This document shows, in pieces, positions 8,887 to 14,907 of a DNA stretch of 40,876 bases. Source of the stretch: a virus; the IMG/VR virus record IMGVR_UViG_3300050821_023950, positions 1 to 40,876 of that record. One strand, 5' to 3'. The notes under the pieces were generated by a model that did no database searches, was not told where the DNA came from, and saw nothing but the letters and a program-made list of their open reading frames with translations. A program made the translations under genes and the position numbers. The first letter of the stretch is position 1, and the number at the start of each line of letters is the position of its first letter.

Positions 8887-9464
8887 TGCGCGGCCTCCTC
8901 CAAGGGAGGGTTTGCGACGGGGCAGTTCTTGATGCGGTGAGAGCCTCCGGTGAAGTCGAGGTTGCGGTCGTCGGGTTGGTGGTAACCGCACACATGGTGA
9001 TGGACGCCGTCGATCACAAAACAGAACAGCGCCGGCGGTGGCGCACCACGAAGTCGGTGACGGTCGACGTTTTCGCAGCGGGGACCGATCCCCGGCCCGA
9101 GTTTTACTTTGCGAGTTGGCAAGCCTGAGCGTGCCGGTAGCTGCTTTGGTTTCGCCGACGTTGCAGGTTCGTCCTGTCCGAAAATGTCTTCGGGGCGCAG
9201 AACGGTGCGCGAACCTTCGAGCGCAAGAAACTTGTTGACGATGAGGCTGATCACGAATCGCTCTCCGCGAGTGAACTGCTCACGAAGGAAAGAAGGCTCC
9301 AGTAACCGCATCGCCTGATCTACCAGGGCGGTCACCTCGCTGTTGCTCTGAGGCGAAGGATCTGCGGGCCGCCCCGCCCCGGAAGCCGGGCGAAAGGCGC
9401 CGACCACTCGCGACAAGCCAAGAAGACATAGCGCCGCTAACGACGATCCCATCTGGCGGCGCAT
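8883..9464 (-). CDS. Hypothetical early protein with Cys/His-rich C-terminus, 193 aa
   Basis: The start is ATG 9464, touching the regulator stop as TGATG; a second ATG lies at 9452. The first 24 residues include a hydrophobic run ([18 protein letters not shown]) that could be a weak signal or membrane anchor. Residues 40-95 are helical ([17 protein letters not shown]). The C-terminal third has spaced Cys and His ([31 protein letters not shown]), which could form a metal site. No family recognised. It is the second gene of the leftward early operon. Confidence 0.5.
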   Translation of the reverse strand: MRRQMGSSLAALCLLGLSRVVGAFRPASGAGRPADPSPQSNSEVTALVDQAMRLLEPSFLREQFTRGERFVISLIVNKFLALEGSRTVLRPEDIFGQDEPATSAKPKQLPARSGLPTRKVKLGPGIGPRCENVDRHRLRGAPPPALFCFVIDGVHHHVCGYHQPDDRNLDFTGGSHRIKNCPVANPPLEEAAQ

Positions 9465-9760
9465 CACGCGAGCTCCCGTTCGAGATCGGACAGGGCGATC
9501 CACCCCAGTGCTAGGCGCTGTCGCCGATCCAGTCTGCGCAGGACGCTCTTGTCGACGGAAAGTACCCTCGAAAGAGAGTCGAGGACACGATTGCTGGCGC
9601 CTGGGCGCTTCGCTCGTTCGAGGTCGGATAAGTAGGCCGGCGAGATCCCTGCTTTCGCGGCGGTCTGCCGGACGCTCAGCTTCGTCTTGGTCCGAAGTGA
9701 CCTGAGCGCACTCGCAAGCGGGTAAGTTTGCGGGTCAAGTGCTCCTGCTATACGTAGCAT
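9464..9760 (-). CDS. XRE-family helix-turn-helix regulator, 98 aa
   Basis: The gene opens the leftward early operon. An XRE/Cro-type HTH occupies residues about 15-70 (LRTKTKLSVRQTAAKAGIS, then PAYLSDLERAKRPG). I choose ATG 9760; an upstream TTG at 9796 is in frame but is better read as the -35 box of the promoter. With that promoter the transcript would start within a base or two of ATG 9760, giving a leaderless mRNA. The start codon also lies inside an inverted repeat that could be its own operator. It is either the immunity repressor or a Ner/Cro-like autoregulator of transposition genes; the opposed XRE gene at 9870 is the other candidate for repressor. Confidence 0.8.
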   Translation of the reverse strand: MLRIAGALDPQTYPLASALRSLRTKTKLSVRQTAAKAGISPAYLSDLERAKRPGASNRVLDSLSRVLSVDKSVLRRLDRRQRLALGWIALSDLERELA

Positions 9761-9820
9761 GTCAGCTACTGTAAGCCGCCAGTGGCCGCAAGTCAACCCC
9801 TAAAATAGCTCACTTGCTAC
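9747..9820. promoter_or_regulatory. Paired TAGC-N6-GCTA operator-like repeats
   Basis: Two copies of TAGC-N6-GCTA occur, at 9755-9768 and 9806-9819, with centres 51 bases apart, close to five helical turns. The first can be extended to GTAGC-N6-GCTAC and covers the -10 box and start codon of the leftward XRE gene. A further GCTA half-site lies at 9747. The second copy lies just upstream of the rightward XRE gene's promoter region. Spacing and dyad symmetry are as expected for XRE dimer sites; binding is inference. Confidence 0.55.
9768..9796 (-). promoter_or_regulatory. Early leftward promoter (TTGACT-17-TACAGT)
   Basis: On the minus strand TTGACT (9796-9791) is separated by 17 bases from TACAGT (9773-9768). 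The -10 element ends 7 bases before ATG 9760, so transcription would begin at or beside the start codon. An inverted repeat overlaps the -10 box. This is the only good sigma-70-type pair found upstream of the early operon. Confidence 0.6.
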
Positions 9821-9869
9821 TTGCGCACAGGCAACGTCGGCCTCATACTTGCCCGGTGTAAGCTGATAT

Positions 9870-10268
9870 ATGCTGACAGCCCACATGACGCGAGTAACCG
9901 TCGACGACGCAGGAATCCGTGCGATGCGGATCGCGCTCAAACTGACGCAGAGACAAGTCGCCACGCTGGCCGGGGTAGCTGAGAGCACCGTCAAACGCAC
10001 CGAGAAGAGAGGGCGCGGGCACAACTTCGTTCGGATTAAGAAGGTTCTCGACGAAGCGGAGAAGAAGGGGGCTCCCCGGGCGGCAGTCGAACACATCGCG
10101 ATAGAGATCGACGGTTCGCCGTCTGACTTAGTGCGCGAGTTCCAGGCGCTCCTCGACGGCATGCAGACGGTCGAACAGCAGTGGGCCGCGGTGCGGGCGT
10201 TCGCGCTGACGGCCGGGAGCGTGGCGGAAGCGCGACTCCGCAGGGGAACAACCGGAGATGACAAATAG
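9870..10268 (+). CDS. XRE-family helix-turn-helix regulator, 132 aa
   Basis: This gene is divergent from the leftward XRE gene and is the first gene of the rightward unit. The HTH is at residues about 12-45: IRAMRIALKLTQRQVATLAG, then VAESTVKRTEKRG. Residues 75-132 form a helical tail that may dimerise or contact a partner. ATG 9870 gives 132 residues; ATG 9885 gives 127 and also fits, and neither has a clear Shine-Dalgarno. The stop overlaps the next start by 11 nt, so the next gene (a TPR-type protein) is translationally coupled. It probably acts as a lysogeny/lysis regulator binding the nearby inverted repeats. Confidence 0.8.
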   Translation: MLTAHMTRVTVDDAGIRAMRIALKLTQRQVATLAGVAESTVKRTEKRGRGHNFVRIKKVLDEAEKKGAPRAAVEHIAIEIDGSPSDLVREFQALLDGMQTVEQQWAAVRAFALTAGSVAEARLRRGTTGDDK

Positions 10269-11424
10269 CCCGATCGATGCGGCACTCTCCACGCTGCTCG
10301 CTTGCGGGCTGGAGGGCATCATCAATAAAGAGGCGGCCGCGAGTTTGGCGGTCGCTGACGATCAGCTTGCGGAATCGACCGCCAGCGAGATCCTCAGCCT
10401 CGATACTAGGGCGATTGATGCATTCGAAGTTGGCCCGGAGCTGAAGAGACCCGCGGTCGCATGGAAGCTACTCGACTCTCTCGACGCTGAACGGTACCAC
10501 TGGAATCCAGAAAGACTCCTGGCCGTGGCCAAGCTCGCCTATGTAATCGCGTCCTCCCGACCGAGCAGCGCCATGCTTGAGTTCATCGCTCTCAAAGAGC
10601 AGGCGACGGCACTCAAACTGTTGTTTCGTTTTGATGACGCTCACCGGACGCTCGACCGGGCGGCTATCGTGGCCCGTCGCACATCGTCATCGGTCGTCAA
10701 CCTTGCAATTGTCGATTACGCCCGCGCCGGCGTGTGCTGCGACGCGCAACAGCGCCAAGACGCGCTCATCTTGCTTCATCGTGCGCAAGCCGTGTTTCGG
10801 TCTACTGGCGAGGATCGCCGGCTCGAGCAAAGCAAGAGCCTGGAGGCGACGATCCTCTTCGGCCTCGGTCGCTACGAGGACGCTTGCGTGATCTATGAGG
10901 CGGCGCTCTCATCTGCGGTCGCGAGGAACGACAATCAGCGAATGGCAATGGAGGTCGGCAACATCGGCCACTGCTGCATGATGCTAAGAGAAACGGAAGC
11001 CGCGAGAGGTTACCTCTCCATGGCGGCAGAGATGTATGCCGCAGAAGGAATGGGAATAGGTCAAGCGACTGCGTTGCGTGCGCTTGGCCGCCTCACGATA
11101 CGGGAAGCCGGCGCCGATGAGGAGGAAGAGATCCTTCAGGCTTCAACTATATTCGAGCGTCTCGGCTTGATTGGGCAATGGTGCCTAACGCGACTCGCAC
11201 TCGCGGAAGAGTTGCTTGAATTTGCCCCAGATGCCGACGTCGATGTGATTTGCCAGGAGGCGCTGAATCGCGCCGTCGATGCGCGGATAGGTGTGATCAC
11301 GGCGAGTGCGTTGGCGCTCCTGAGCCACGCAGCGAAACAGCGCGACGTGACTCCGGATTTTGTGCGCGAGGTGTCGTGCTGCATTGATCCATCAGCAATC
11401 ACTGCGAGCGCAAATGAGCGCTGA
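10258..11424 (+). CDS. TPR-type helical-repeat protein, 388 aa
   Basis: ATG 10258 lies inside the end of the XRE gene (11-nt overlap). The protein is almost wholly helical. Units fitting TPR spacing include KLLFRFDDAHRTLDRAAIVA (residues about 120-140), ATILFGLGRYEDACVIYEAA (about 200-220) and MLRETEAARGYLSMAAEMYA (about 240-262), with degenerate repeats on both sides. There is no HTH or enzyme motif. An XRE DNA-binding protein fused or coupled to a TPR protein is the design of peptide-sensing RRNPP regulators (Rap, PlcR, AimR); here the two parts are separate, overlapping genes. A role in signal input to the switch is an inference from that arrangement. Confidence 0.7.
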   Translation: MTNSPIDAALSTLLACGLEGIINKEAAASLAVADDQLAESTASEILSLDTRAIDAFEVGPELKRPAVAWKLLDSLDAERYHWNPERLLAVAKLAYVIASSRPSSAMLEFIALKEQATALKLLFRFDDAHRTLDRAAIVARRTSSSVVNLAIVDYARAGVCCDAQQRQDALILLHRAQAVFRSTGEDRRLEQSKSLEATILFGLGRYEDACVIYEAALSSAVARNDNQRMAMEVGNIGHCCMMLRETEAARGYLSMAAEMYAAEGMGIGQATALRALGRLTIREAGADEEEEILQASTIFERLGLIGQWCLTRLALAEELLEFAPDADVDVICQEALNRAVDARIGVITASALALLSHAAKQRDVTPDFVREVSCCIDPSAITASANER

Positions 11425-11429
11425 CAGGG

Positions 11430-11465
11430 AGGGAGGAGCGGCCGCCGCGGCCGCCGCTCCTCCCT
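11430..11465. terminator. 13-bp GC-rich stem-loop between convergent genes
   Basis: AGGGAGGAGCGGC at 11430-11442 is the exact reverse complement of 11453-11465, with a 10-nt loop. It lies 5 bases after the TPR-gene stop and 7 bases after the end of the convergent peptide gene on the other strand. There is no T-run on either side, so it is a probable bidirectional terminator or mRNA-end hairpin rather than a classic intrinsic terminator. Confidence 0.6.
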
Positions 11466-11472
11466 GTGGCAG

Positions 11473-11658
11473 TTACGGATGTGGGTATTGCGGATCGTCC
11501 ATCGGCGACGGAAGCAACTTCTTCACGAGGTGAATCAGTTGTGCCAGTACGCCGCCGGGCGATCCAGCGTCCCGACGAGGTGCCGCGATCGCGGCGTTTG
11601 TGGAGAGGAAAACGACGAGTAGAATTGCGGAAATACGGCCCTTGGTCCTTGATGACAT
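11473..11658 (-). CDS. Small secreted peptide precursor, 61 aa
   Basis: The start is ATG 11658 with AGGAGG five bases upstream, a strong site; the open frame extends upstream without one. The N-terminus is a signal peptide: SSRTKGR, then ISAILLVVFLSTNAAIAA with a likely AIAA cleavage. The predicted mature part is about 35 residues: basic PRRDAGSPGG, an amphipathic helix (VLAQLIHLVKKLLP), and an acidic/proline end. It is convergent with the XRE-TPR pair and separated from it by a hairpin. It might be a signal pre-peptide, a small membrane-active peptide or an envelope decoy; the sequence does not decide. The good ribosome-binding site and signal peptide support a real gene. Confidence 0.65.
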   Translation of the reverse strand: MSSRTKGRISAILLVVFLSTNAAIAAPRRDAGSPGGVLAQLIHLVKKLLPSPMDDPQYPHP

Positions 11659-11704
11659 GAACGCCTCCTGTTGTCGGCTTCGGCGGCATTGCCGAGCCGG
11701 TATC

Positions 11705-11730
11705 GTTATAGACACTGAAGGCGCCTTCAG
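11705..11730 (-). promoter_or_regulatory. 16-bp perfect palindrome next to a -10 box
   Basis: CTGAAGGCGCCTTCAG (11715-11730) is a perfect 16-bp palindrome. Four bases beyond it on the minus strand is TATAAC (11710-11705), five of six matches to the -10 consensus, about 47 bases before the secreted-peptide start. No good -35 box is seen, so an activator or the palindrome-binding protein may be needed. It also lies about 70 bases upstream of the rightward exported-protein gene and could serve both. Confidence 0.45.
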
Positions 11731-11798
11731 CTAGGAGAGGATTTGGGCGGCCGTTCCCCTACCCTCGGGAAGCAGGAAAGATGAAAAGGAGTGCCAGA

Positions 11799-12347
11799 AT
11801 GATCAAACGAGTCATGGCTTTGGGGTTCCTCACCGCGGCTGCGGCATCCTTCGCTTTCGCGGCGGCCCCGCAACCTACCTGGGAGAAGGAGCCGGCTGAG
11901 GTACGCGGTGTGCCTTTCGGCGCGAGTGAGGCTCTCGTTAAAAAGACTCTACGGATCGGATGCGTATCTATCGGAGAGGACCGGGAGTGCGTACAGCGCT
12001 TCAAAATTGGGGACATCCGGGTCGTGGGTGGGTTCGACGTCACCGATGATCGGATGCACACCGTGACGTTCCTTTTCGACTCGCCCAACTTTGAGGCGAT
12101 GAAGGCTGTACTTATCGAGAAATATGGCCCTCCTACCGAACAGCACTCGGAGCCATTTCAGACGAAGAGTGGCGCGACCTACGACAACACGGTGCTCACC
12201 TGGGTCGGCGTCGAGGTTCGTGTTGACGCGCGAAAGTTCGGATCGAGTCTCGATAGCTCGCGCGTTGAATTCAATACGTCTGAGTGGCTCCGCAAACTCG
12301 CCGACAGAGATGCGATGAAAGCGAAGAAGGCAGCGACGGATTTTTGA
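11799..12347 (+). CDS. Exported hypothetical protein, 182 aa
   Basis: I start at ATG 11799, which has AAGGAG about 8 nt upstream; an in-frame ATG at 11781 lacks one. The N-terminus is a signal peptide (MIKRVMALGFLTAAAASFAF, cleavage near AFAA). The mature protein has a VPFGASEALVKKTL motif, two cysteines 12 residues apart (RIGCVSIGEDRECVQ), and an alpha/beta pattern with VEVRVDAR strands. The shape 'GV.FG.s...v...l......C' followed by 'L.EKYG.P' recalls small periplasmic proteins of environmental bacteria that measure or bind ligands, but no function is assigned. It looks like phage-carried cargo rather than a virion gene. Confidence 0.6.
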   Translation: MIKRVMALGFLTAAAASFAFAAAPQPTWEKEPAEVRGVPFGASEALVKKTLRIGCVSIGEDRECVQRFKIGDIRVVGGFDVTDDRMHTVTFLFDSPNFEAMKAVLIEKYGPPTEQHSEPFQTKSGATYDNTVLTWVGVEVRVDARKFGSSLDSSRVEFNTSEWLRKLADRDAMKAKKAATDF

Positions 12348-12355
12348 AAGGTCAC

Positions 12356-12808
12356 ATGAGATCCTTGGTTACGACAGCAACGCTCGCTCTCGCGTTGATC
12401 GGCTGCGCTACGGCCTACCAATCGAAGGGACCCACCGGAGGGTATTCGGATACGAAGTTAGGTCCGCGGACCTATCAGATTCGCTTTCAGGGGAATGGGT
12501 TCACGGTGAACGACAGGGTTTCGGTCTTCATGCTCCGACGAGCTGCAGAGATCACGCTCGAAAACGGGTTTCGCTACTTCGTGCTGACCGCGCAGCAAAC
12601 GCAAACATCTCATTCCTACGGCGGTGGCGGCATCAGCGCGAACTTTGCGAATCAGTCTTCCATTGTCCGTTTTCTGGATGATGCGAGTGGCGATGCCGCT
12701 GCGGCCGATGCGGTAACCGTCGTTAAGGAAACCGACGCCGAAGCGAGGGGCGCGCTCACGGAGAAGGCACGCGCTGCGCTTGCCAAATTGGGGGCGCCGT
12801 CGAAGTGA
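12356..12808 (+). CDS. Lipoprotein of the CC0125/CC1285 type, 150 aa
   Basis: The start is ATG 12356 with GAAAGG four bases upstream, 8 nt after the previous stop. The N-terminus is a lipoprotein signal with the lipobox LIGC (LALALIGCATAYQ), so the mature protein would be anchored by a diacylglycerol at Cys18 or so. The mature region (GPTGGYSDTKLGPRTYQIRF, then GNGF, RRAAEITLENGFRYFVL) matches the conserved pattern I recall for CC0125/CC1285-family lipoproteins of Gram-negative bacteria. Function of that family is unknown. It forms a small operon with the upstream exported protein and is a likely lysogenic-conversion gene. Confidence 0.65.
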   Translation: MRSLVTTATLALALIGCATAYQSKGPTGGYSDTKLGPRTYQIRFQGNGFTVNDRVSVFMLRRAAEITLENGFRYFVLTAQQTQTSHSYGGGGISANFANQSSIVRFLDDASGDAAAADAVTVVKETDAEARGALTEKARAALAKLGAPSK

Positions 12809-12858
12809 ACCCGCCCTGAAATCGCTACAGCCGCCTCTACCGTTTACAATTCGCGATC

Positions 12859-13080
12859 GTGGCTGGATCTCCGGAAGAAAGCGGCGGGAGCGGGAGAGAT
12901 CGGTGGCGCACGGCGGGAGAGATCGCCCGTGAGCTGAAGGTCACCGAGGAGACCGTCGTCGGTTGGTACGACGCCGGCGAGCTCCGGGCCGTCAATCTTT
13001 CGCTCGGCAAGCGAAAGCGACTACTCCGCATCAAACAGAGCTGGGTCGACCAGTTCCTCTCCAAACGCGGGATGGCATAG
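12859..13080 (+). CDS. Excisionase/MerR-type HTH protein, 73 aa
   Basis: The start is GTG 12859. A TACAAT box (12845-12850) ends 8 bases upstream, so the mRNA may be leaderless; no clear -35 was found. Residues about 17-68 fit the HTH_17 excisionase family: TAGEIARELKVTEETVVGWY, then DAGELRAVNLS, a basic loop GKRKRLLRIKQ, and a final helix. Members bind DNA as architectural or regulatory factors. In a transposable phage, excision is not needed, so a late-gene activator or regulator is more likely. Four tandem 9-mers directly follow the gene and may be its sites; this is inference. Confidence 0.7.
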   Translation: MAGSPEESGGSGRDRWRTAGEIARELKVTEETVVGWYDAGELRAVNLSLGKRKRLLRIKQSWVDQFLSKRGMA

Positions 13081-13088
13081 AAAAATAA

Positions 13089-13124
13089 TCGCGATGGTCG
13101 CGATGGTCGCGATGGTCGCGATGG
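13089..13124. repeat. Four tandem copies of TCGCGATGG
   Basis: The 9-mer TCGCGATGG is repeated four times exactly and without spacers at 13089-13124, 8 bases after the HTH gene. An AATAAT sequence (13084-13089) abuts it. The perfect copies point to recent slippage or to an iterated protein-binding site upstream of the rightward gene at 13250. Confidence 0.85.
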
Positions 13125-13208
13125 TTCCCTGGTAATCCCGCCGATCCGAGCCTACCTTGCCCGCAACAGCAGCCTGAGCGGTCCGGCTGCAACTCACAAA
13201 ACGATGAA

Positions 13209-13226
13209 GGCGCGCGGGCGCGCGCC
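13209..13226. terminator. GC-only hairpin upstream of the exported protein gene
   Basis: GGCGCGC (13209-13215) pairs with GCGCGCC (13220-13226) around a 4-base loop. It lies about 24 bases before the start of the gene at 13250 in the 5' leader. It could end the transcript of the HTH gene or affect translation of the next one. There is no T-run. Confidence 0.35.
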
Positions 13227-13249
13227 GACGAACTGGGCGGGAGGGTGTG

Positions 13250-14005
13250 ATGGGGAAGAGGTTCTTCGGGCTCGCGTGCTTTCTCTTTGTTCTGACGGCT
13301 TGTCCTGATGCGGCGCTGGCGGCGACGCGGTACCTGACGCCGCTCCCGAATGCCAGTGCGCCGGCGACCCTGAAGCTGGCGATCGCTGGCGGGGACAACT
13401 GGGCAACGGACCTCGGTCTCAGCTCGCTTCCCGGCGCGACGGATCCGGCCGGCGTGGCCCTCAGTCCGTGTCAGCAGGGGACGCTCAGCATCGTCCCGCA
13501 CGGCTCGCGCTATATCGAGGACTCGACGCGGACCATCTTCTGCGGCGGCCAGGACCAGTACTACCTGATCGACGTGCCGGCGGGAACGCACGGCTTCACG
13601 ATGCTGAGCTTCACGGCGGGACAGTCGCATACGAGTTTCAAGATGCCGGCGCTCGGTGCTGTCGTGCCAGGGGCGCCGCAGACCTTCGACGAGGCGCTGA
13701 CGAACACGACGACCAACACGGTCTACGTGCTCTGCGGCTTCCCCGGGAGCGAAGGTGCTCTCAACGTCGACGTCTACGGCCAGGACGGCGAGCTGCTCAC
13801 CAAGGCCGGCCCTGAGTTCATCAACTGCAACGCACCGATCACTCTGTATCCGCTGAAGACGAAGTTTCAGAGTGGGTACGTCGTGGTCTCGAACGCGAGC
13901 TTCGGAGCGCCCGGCTTTGGGGCGACGATCTACGGGGCGGTCGTGAACTCGACGGCCGGCAACGGCAACGCCCGCATCTATCCATTCGGCGATTCCGCTC
14001 CCTGA
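13250..14005 (+). CDS. Exported or lipid-anchored beta-rich protein, 251 aa
   Basis: The start is ATG 13250 with GGGAGGG four bases upstream. The signal sequence GLACFLFVLTAC contains LTAC, a plausible lipobox at Cys19; a signal peptidase I site (ALA-A) ten residues later is the alternative. The mature part is long, low in charge, rich in Gly/Thr/Pro and beta strands, and has five cysteines (GVALSPCQQG, IFCGGQD, YVLCGFPG, INCNAP). It resembles an extracellular beta-sandwich protein in general shape only. No family assigned. It heads the group of lysis-region genes but looks like envelope cargo. Confidence 0.6.
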   Translation: MGKRFFGLACFLFVLTACPDAALAATRYLTPLPNASAPATLKLAIAGGDNWATDLGLSSLPGATDPAGVALSPCQQGTLSIVPHGSRYIEDSTRTIFCGGQDQYYLIDVPAGTHGFTMLSFTAGQSHTSFKMPALGAVVPGAPQTFDEALTNTTTNTVYVLCGFPGSEGALNVDVYGQDGELLTKAGPEFINCNAPITLYPLKTKFQSGYVVVSNASFGAPGFGATIYGAVVNSTAGNGNARIYPFGDSAP

Positions 14006-14032
14006 AGGGAGCTCCTACACATCGCCGGAGAA

Positions 14033-14056
14033 AGCTGCGCGGGATCCCGCGTAGCT
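14033..14056. promoter_or_regulatory. 24-bp near-perfect palindrome
   Basis: Bases 14033-14056 read the same on both strands except for one G/T pair; the core GCGGGATCCCGC is perfect. The palindrome is in the 89-base gap between the exported-protein stop and the membrane-protein start at 14095. With no loop, it is better suited as a dimer-binding DNA site than as an RNA hairpin, though a terminator role cannot be excluded. Confidence 0.5.
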
Positions 14057-14094
14057 CCTCTTGCGGCGCCATCCAACGCAACGAAGGAGGGGTC

Positions 14095-14307
14095 ATGAAC
14101 AAGAAGTGGTACCTGAGCAAGTCCGTGTGGATCCACGGCCTGCAGACCGCCGGAGGTCTGCTGGTTCTCATCGCGCCCAATCTTCCAGCCTCATGGACGG
14201 CTGCGGGCTGGGTCGCGACCGCGAGCGGCGCGATCGCGCTGGGCTTGCGCCTGATCACCGGCACGCCGATCGCCGGCTCGCCGGCCGACACGGCCAGCGC
14301 CGGGTAG
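14095..14307 (+). CDS. Small membrane protein, holin candidate, 70 aa
   Basis: The start is ATG 14095 with GAAGGAGGGG just upstream. After a basic start (MNKKWYLSKSVWIHGLQ) come two hydrophobic segments, residues about 18-32 (TAGGLLVLIAPNLPA) and 35-53 (TAAGWVATASGAIALGLRL), then the ending RLITGTPI typical of a family of small phage membrane proteins. Length and two-segment topology suit a holin, which would make pores for lysin release. Location in the lysis-like block supports this. Not proven: the endolysin lies 12 kb away, and no named holin family is certain. Confidence 0.55.
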   Translation: MNKKWYLSKSVWIHGLQTAGGLLVLIAPNLPASWTAAGWVATASGAIALGLRLITGTPIAGSPADTASAG

Positions 14308-14309
14308 GT

Positions 14310-14365
14310 GTTGCCTCGCACACATCCGGCCGCGCGGGAGCCCGGCCGGATGAGCGGGAGGCAAC
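14310..14365 (+). promoter_or_regulatory. 56-nt two-tier stem covering a ribosome-binding site
   Basis: The outer arms GTTGCCTC (14310-14317) and GAGGCAAC (14358-14365) are perfect complements. Inside them CATCCGGCCG (14323-14332) pairs with CGGCCGGATG (14343-14352). The arms are separated by symmetric 5-nt internal loops, with a 10-nt apical loop. The right outer arm contains the GGAGG Shine-Dalgarno of the lipoprotein gene at 14368. In RNA this would hide the ribosome-binding site and could delay translation. Confidence 0.6.
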
Positions 14366-14367
14366 AC

Positions 14368-14907
14368 ATGAAGAAACTCGCATCAGTCATTTTCGGAGTC
14401 GCGCTCATCATGGCGATGAGCTCCATCCTCGGTTGCGCCGGCGGTAAAGCTCCGGCGGTCGGTCCACAAGCGCATGCCGCCATCGATAGCGCCCGCGGGA
14501 TCGGGCGTTTCGCGATCGAGGCCTATCTCAGCAGCAAGGGCGTGCCGCCGGCTGTGACGGCGGGAGCGCTCAAGGTGCTGGACGACAGCGTCATCGACCC
14601 GGCCCTCAACGGCGGAAAATTCAGCCTGGTAATCGACCCCGTCGCATGGGCGCCTGTACGCGCAAAGATGGTGGCCGACGGCGCAAAGGCTCTGACAGGA
14701 ATCAAGTCGAACGGCGTCGTCATGGTCGATCAGGCCACGGCAGAACTGTTCGTCGGGCAGCTCGTCGACGGGATTGCGGAAGTGGTGAAGTCCGAGACGA
14801 CATCCGCGCCGGCGACATCGCCCGCGCCTCCGGTGCCGACTACGACCGAGCCTCCGACGTCGACGGCTCCTCCGAGCTCGACCGCGCCGGCCGCCACACA
14901 GACGTAA
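14368..14907 (+). CDS. Lipoprotein with Pro/Thr-rich tail, 179 aa
   Basis: The start is ATG 14368, with GGGAGG seven bases upstream; that site lies inside a strong RNA stem. The signal KKLASVIFGVALIMAM leads to SILGC, a lipobox, so the protein is probably anchored in a membrane by Cys26. The middle (residues about 35-145) is helical (IDSARGIGRFAIEAYLSSKG, DQATAELFVGQLVDGI). The last 35 residues are Pro/Thr/Ser/Ala repeats (PVPTTTEPPTSTAPP). Position between a holin candidate and other membrane proteins allows a spanin-like or envelope role, but it is larger than usual outer-membrane spanins. Function uncertain. Confidence 0.6.
   Translation: MKKLASVIFGVALIMAMSSILGCAGGKAPAVGPQAHAAIDSARGIGRFAIEAYLSSKGVPPAVTAGALKVLDDSVIDPALNGGKFSLVIDPVAWAPVRAKMVADGAKALTGIKSNGVVMVDQATAELFVGQLVDGIAEVVKSETTSAPATSPAPPVPTTTEPPTSTAPPSSTAPAATQT

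Noticed and set aside
9870-11424. Toxin-antitoxin reading of the XRE and TPR pair
   Set aside because: The second protein is a large helical-repeat protein with no toxin fold or catalytic signature, and the pair faces the early operon across shared operator-like repeats, which favours a regulatory switch.
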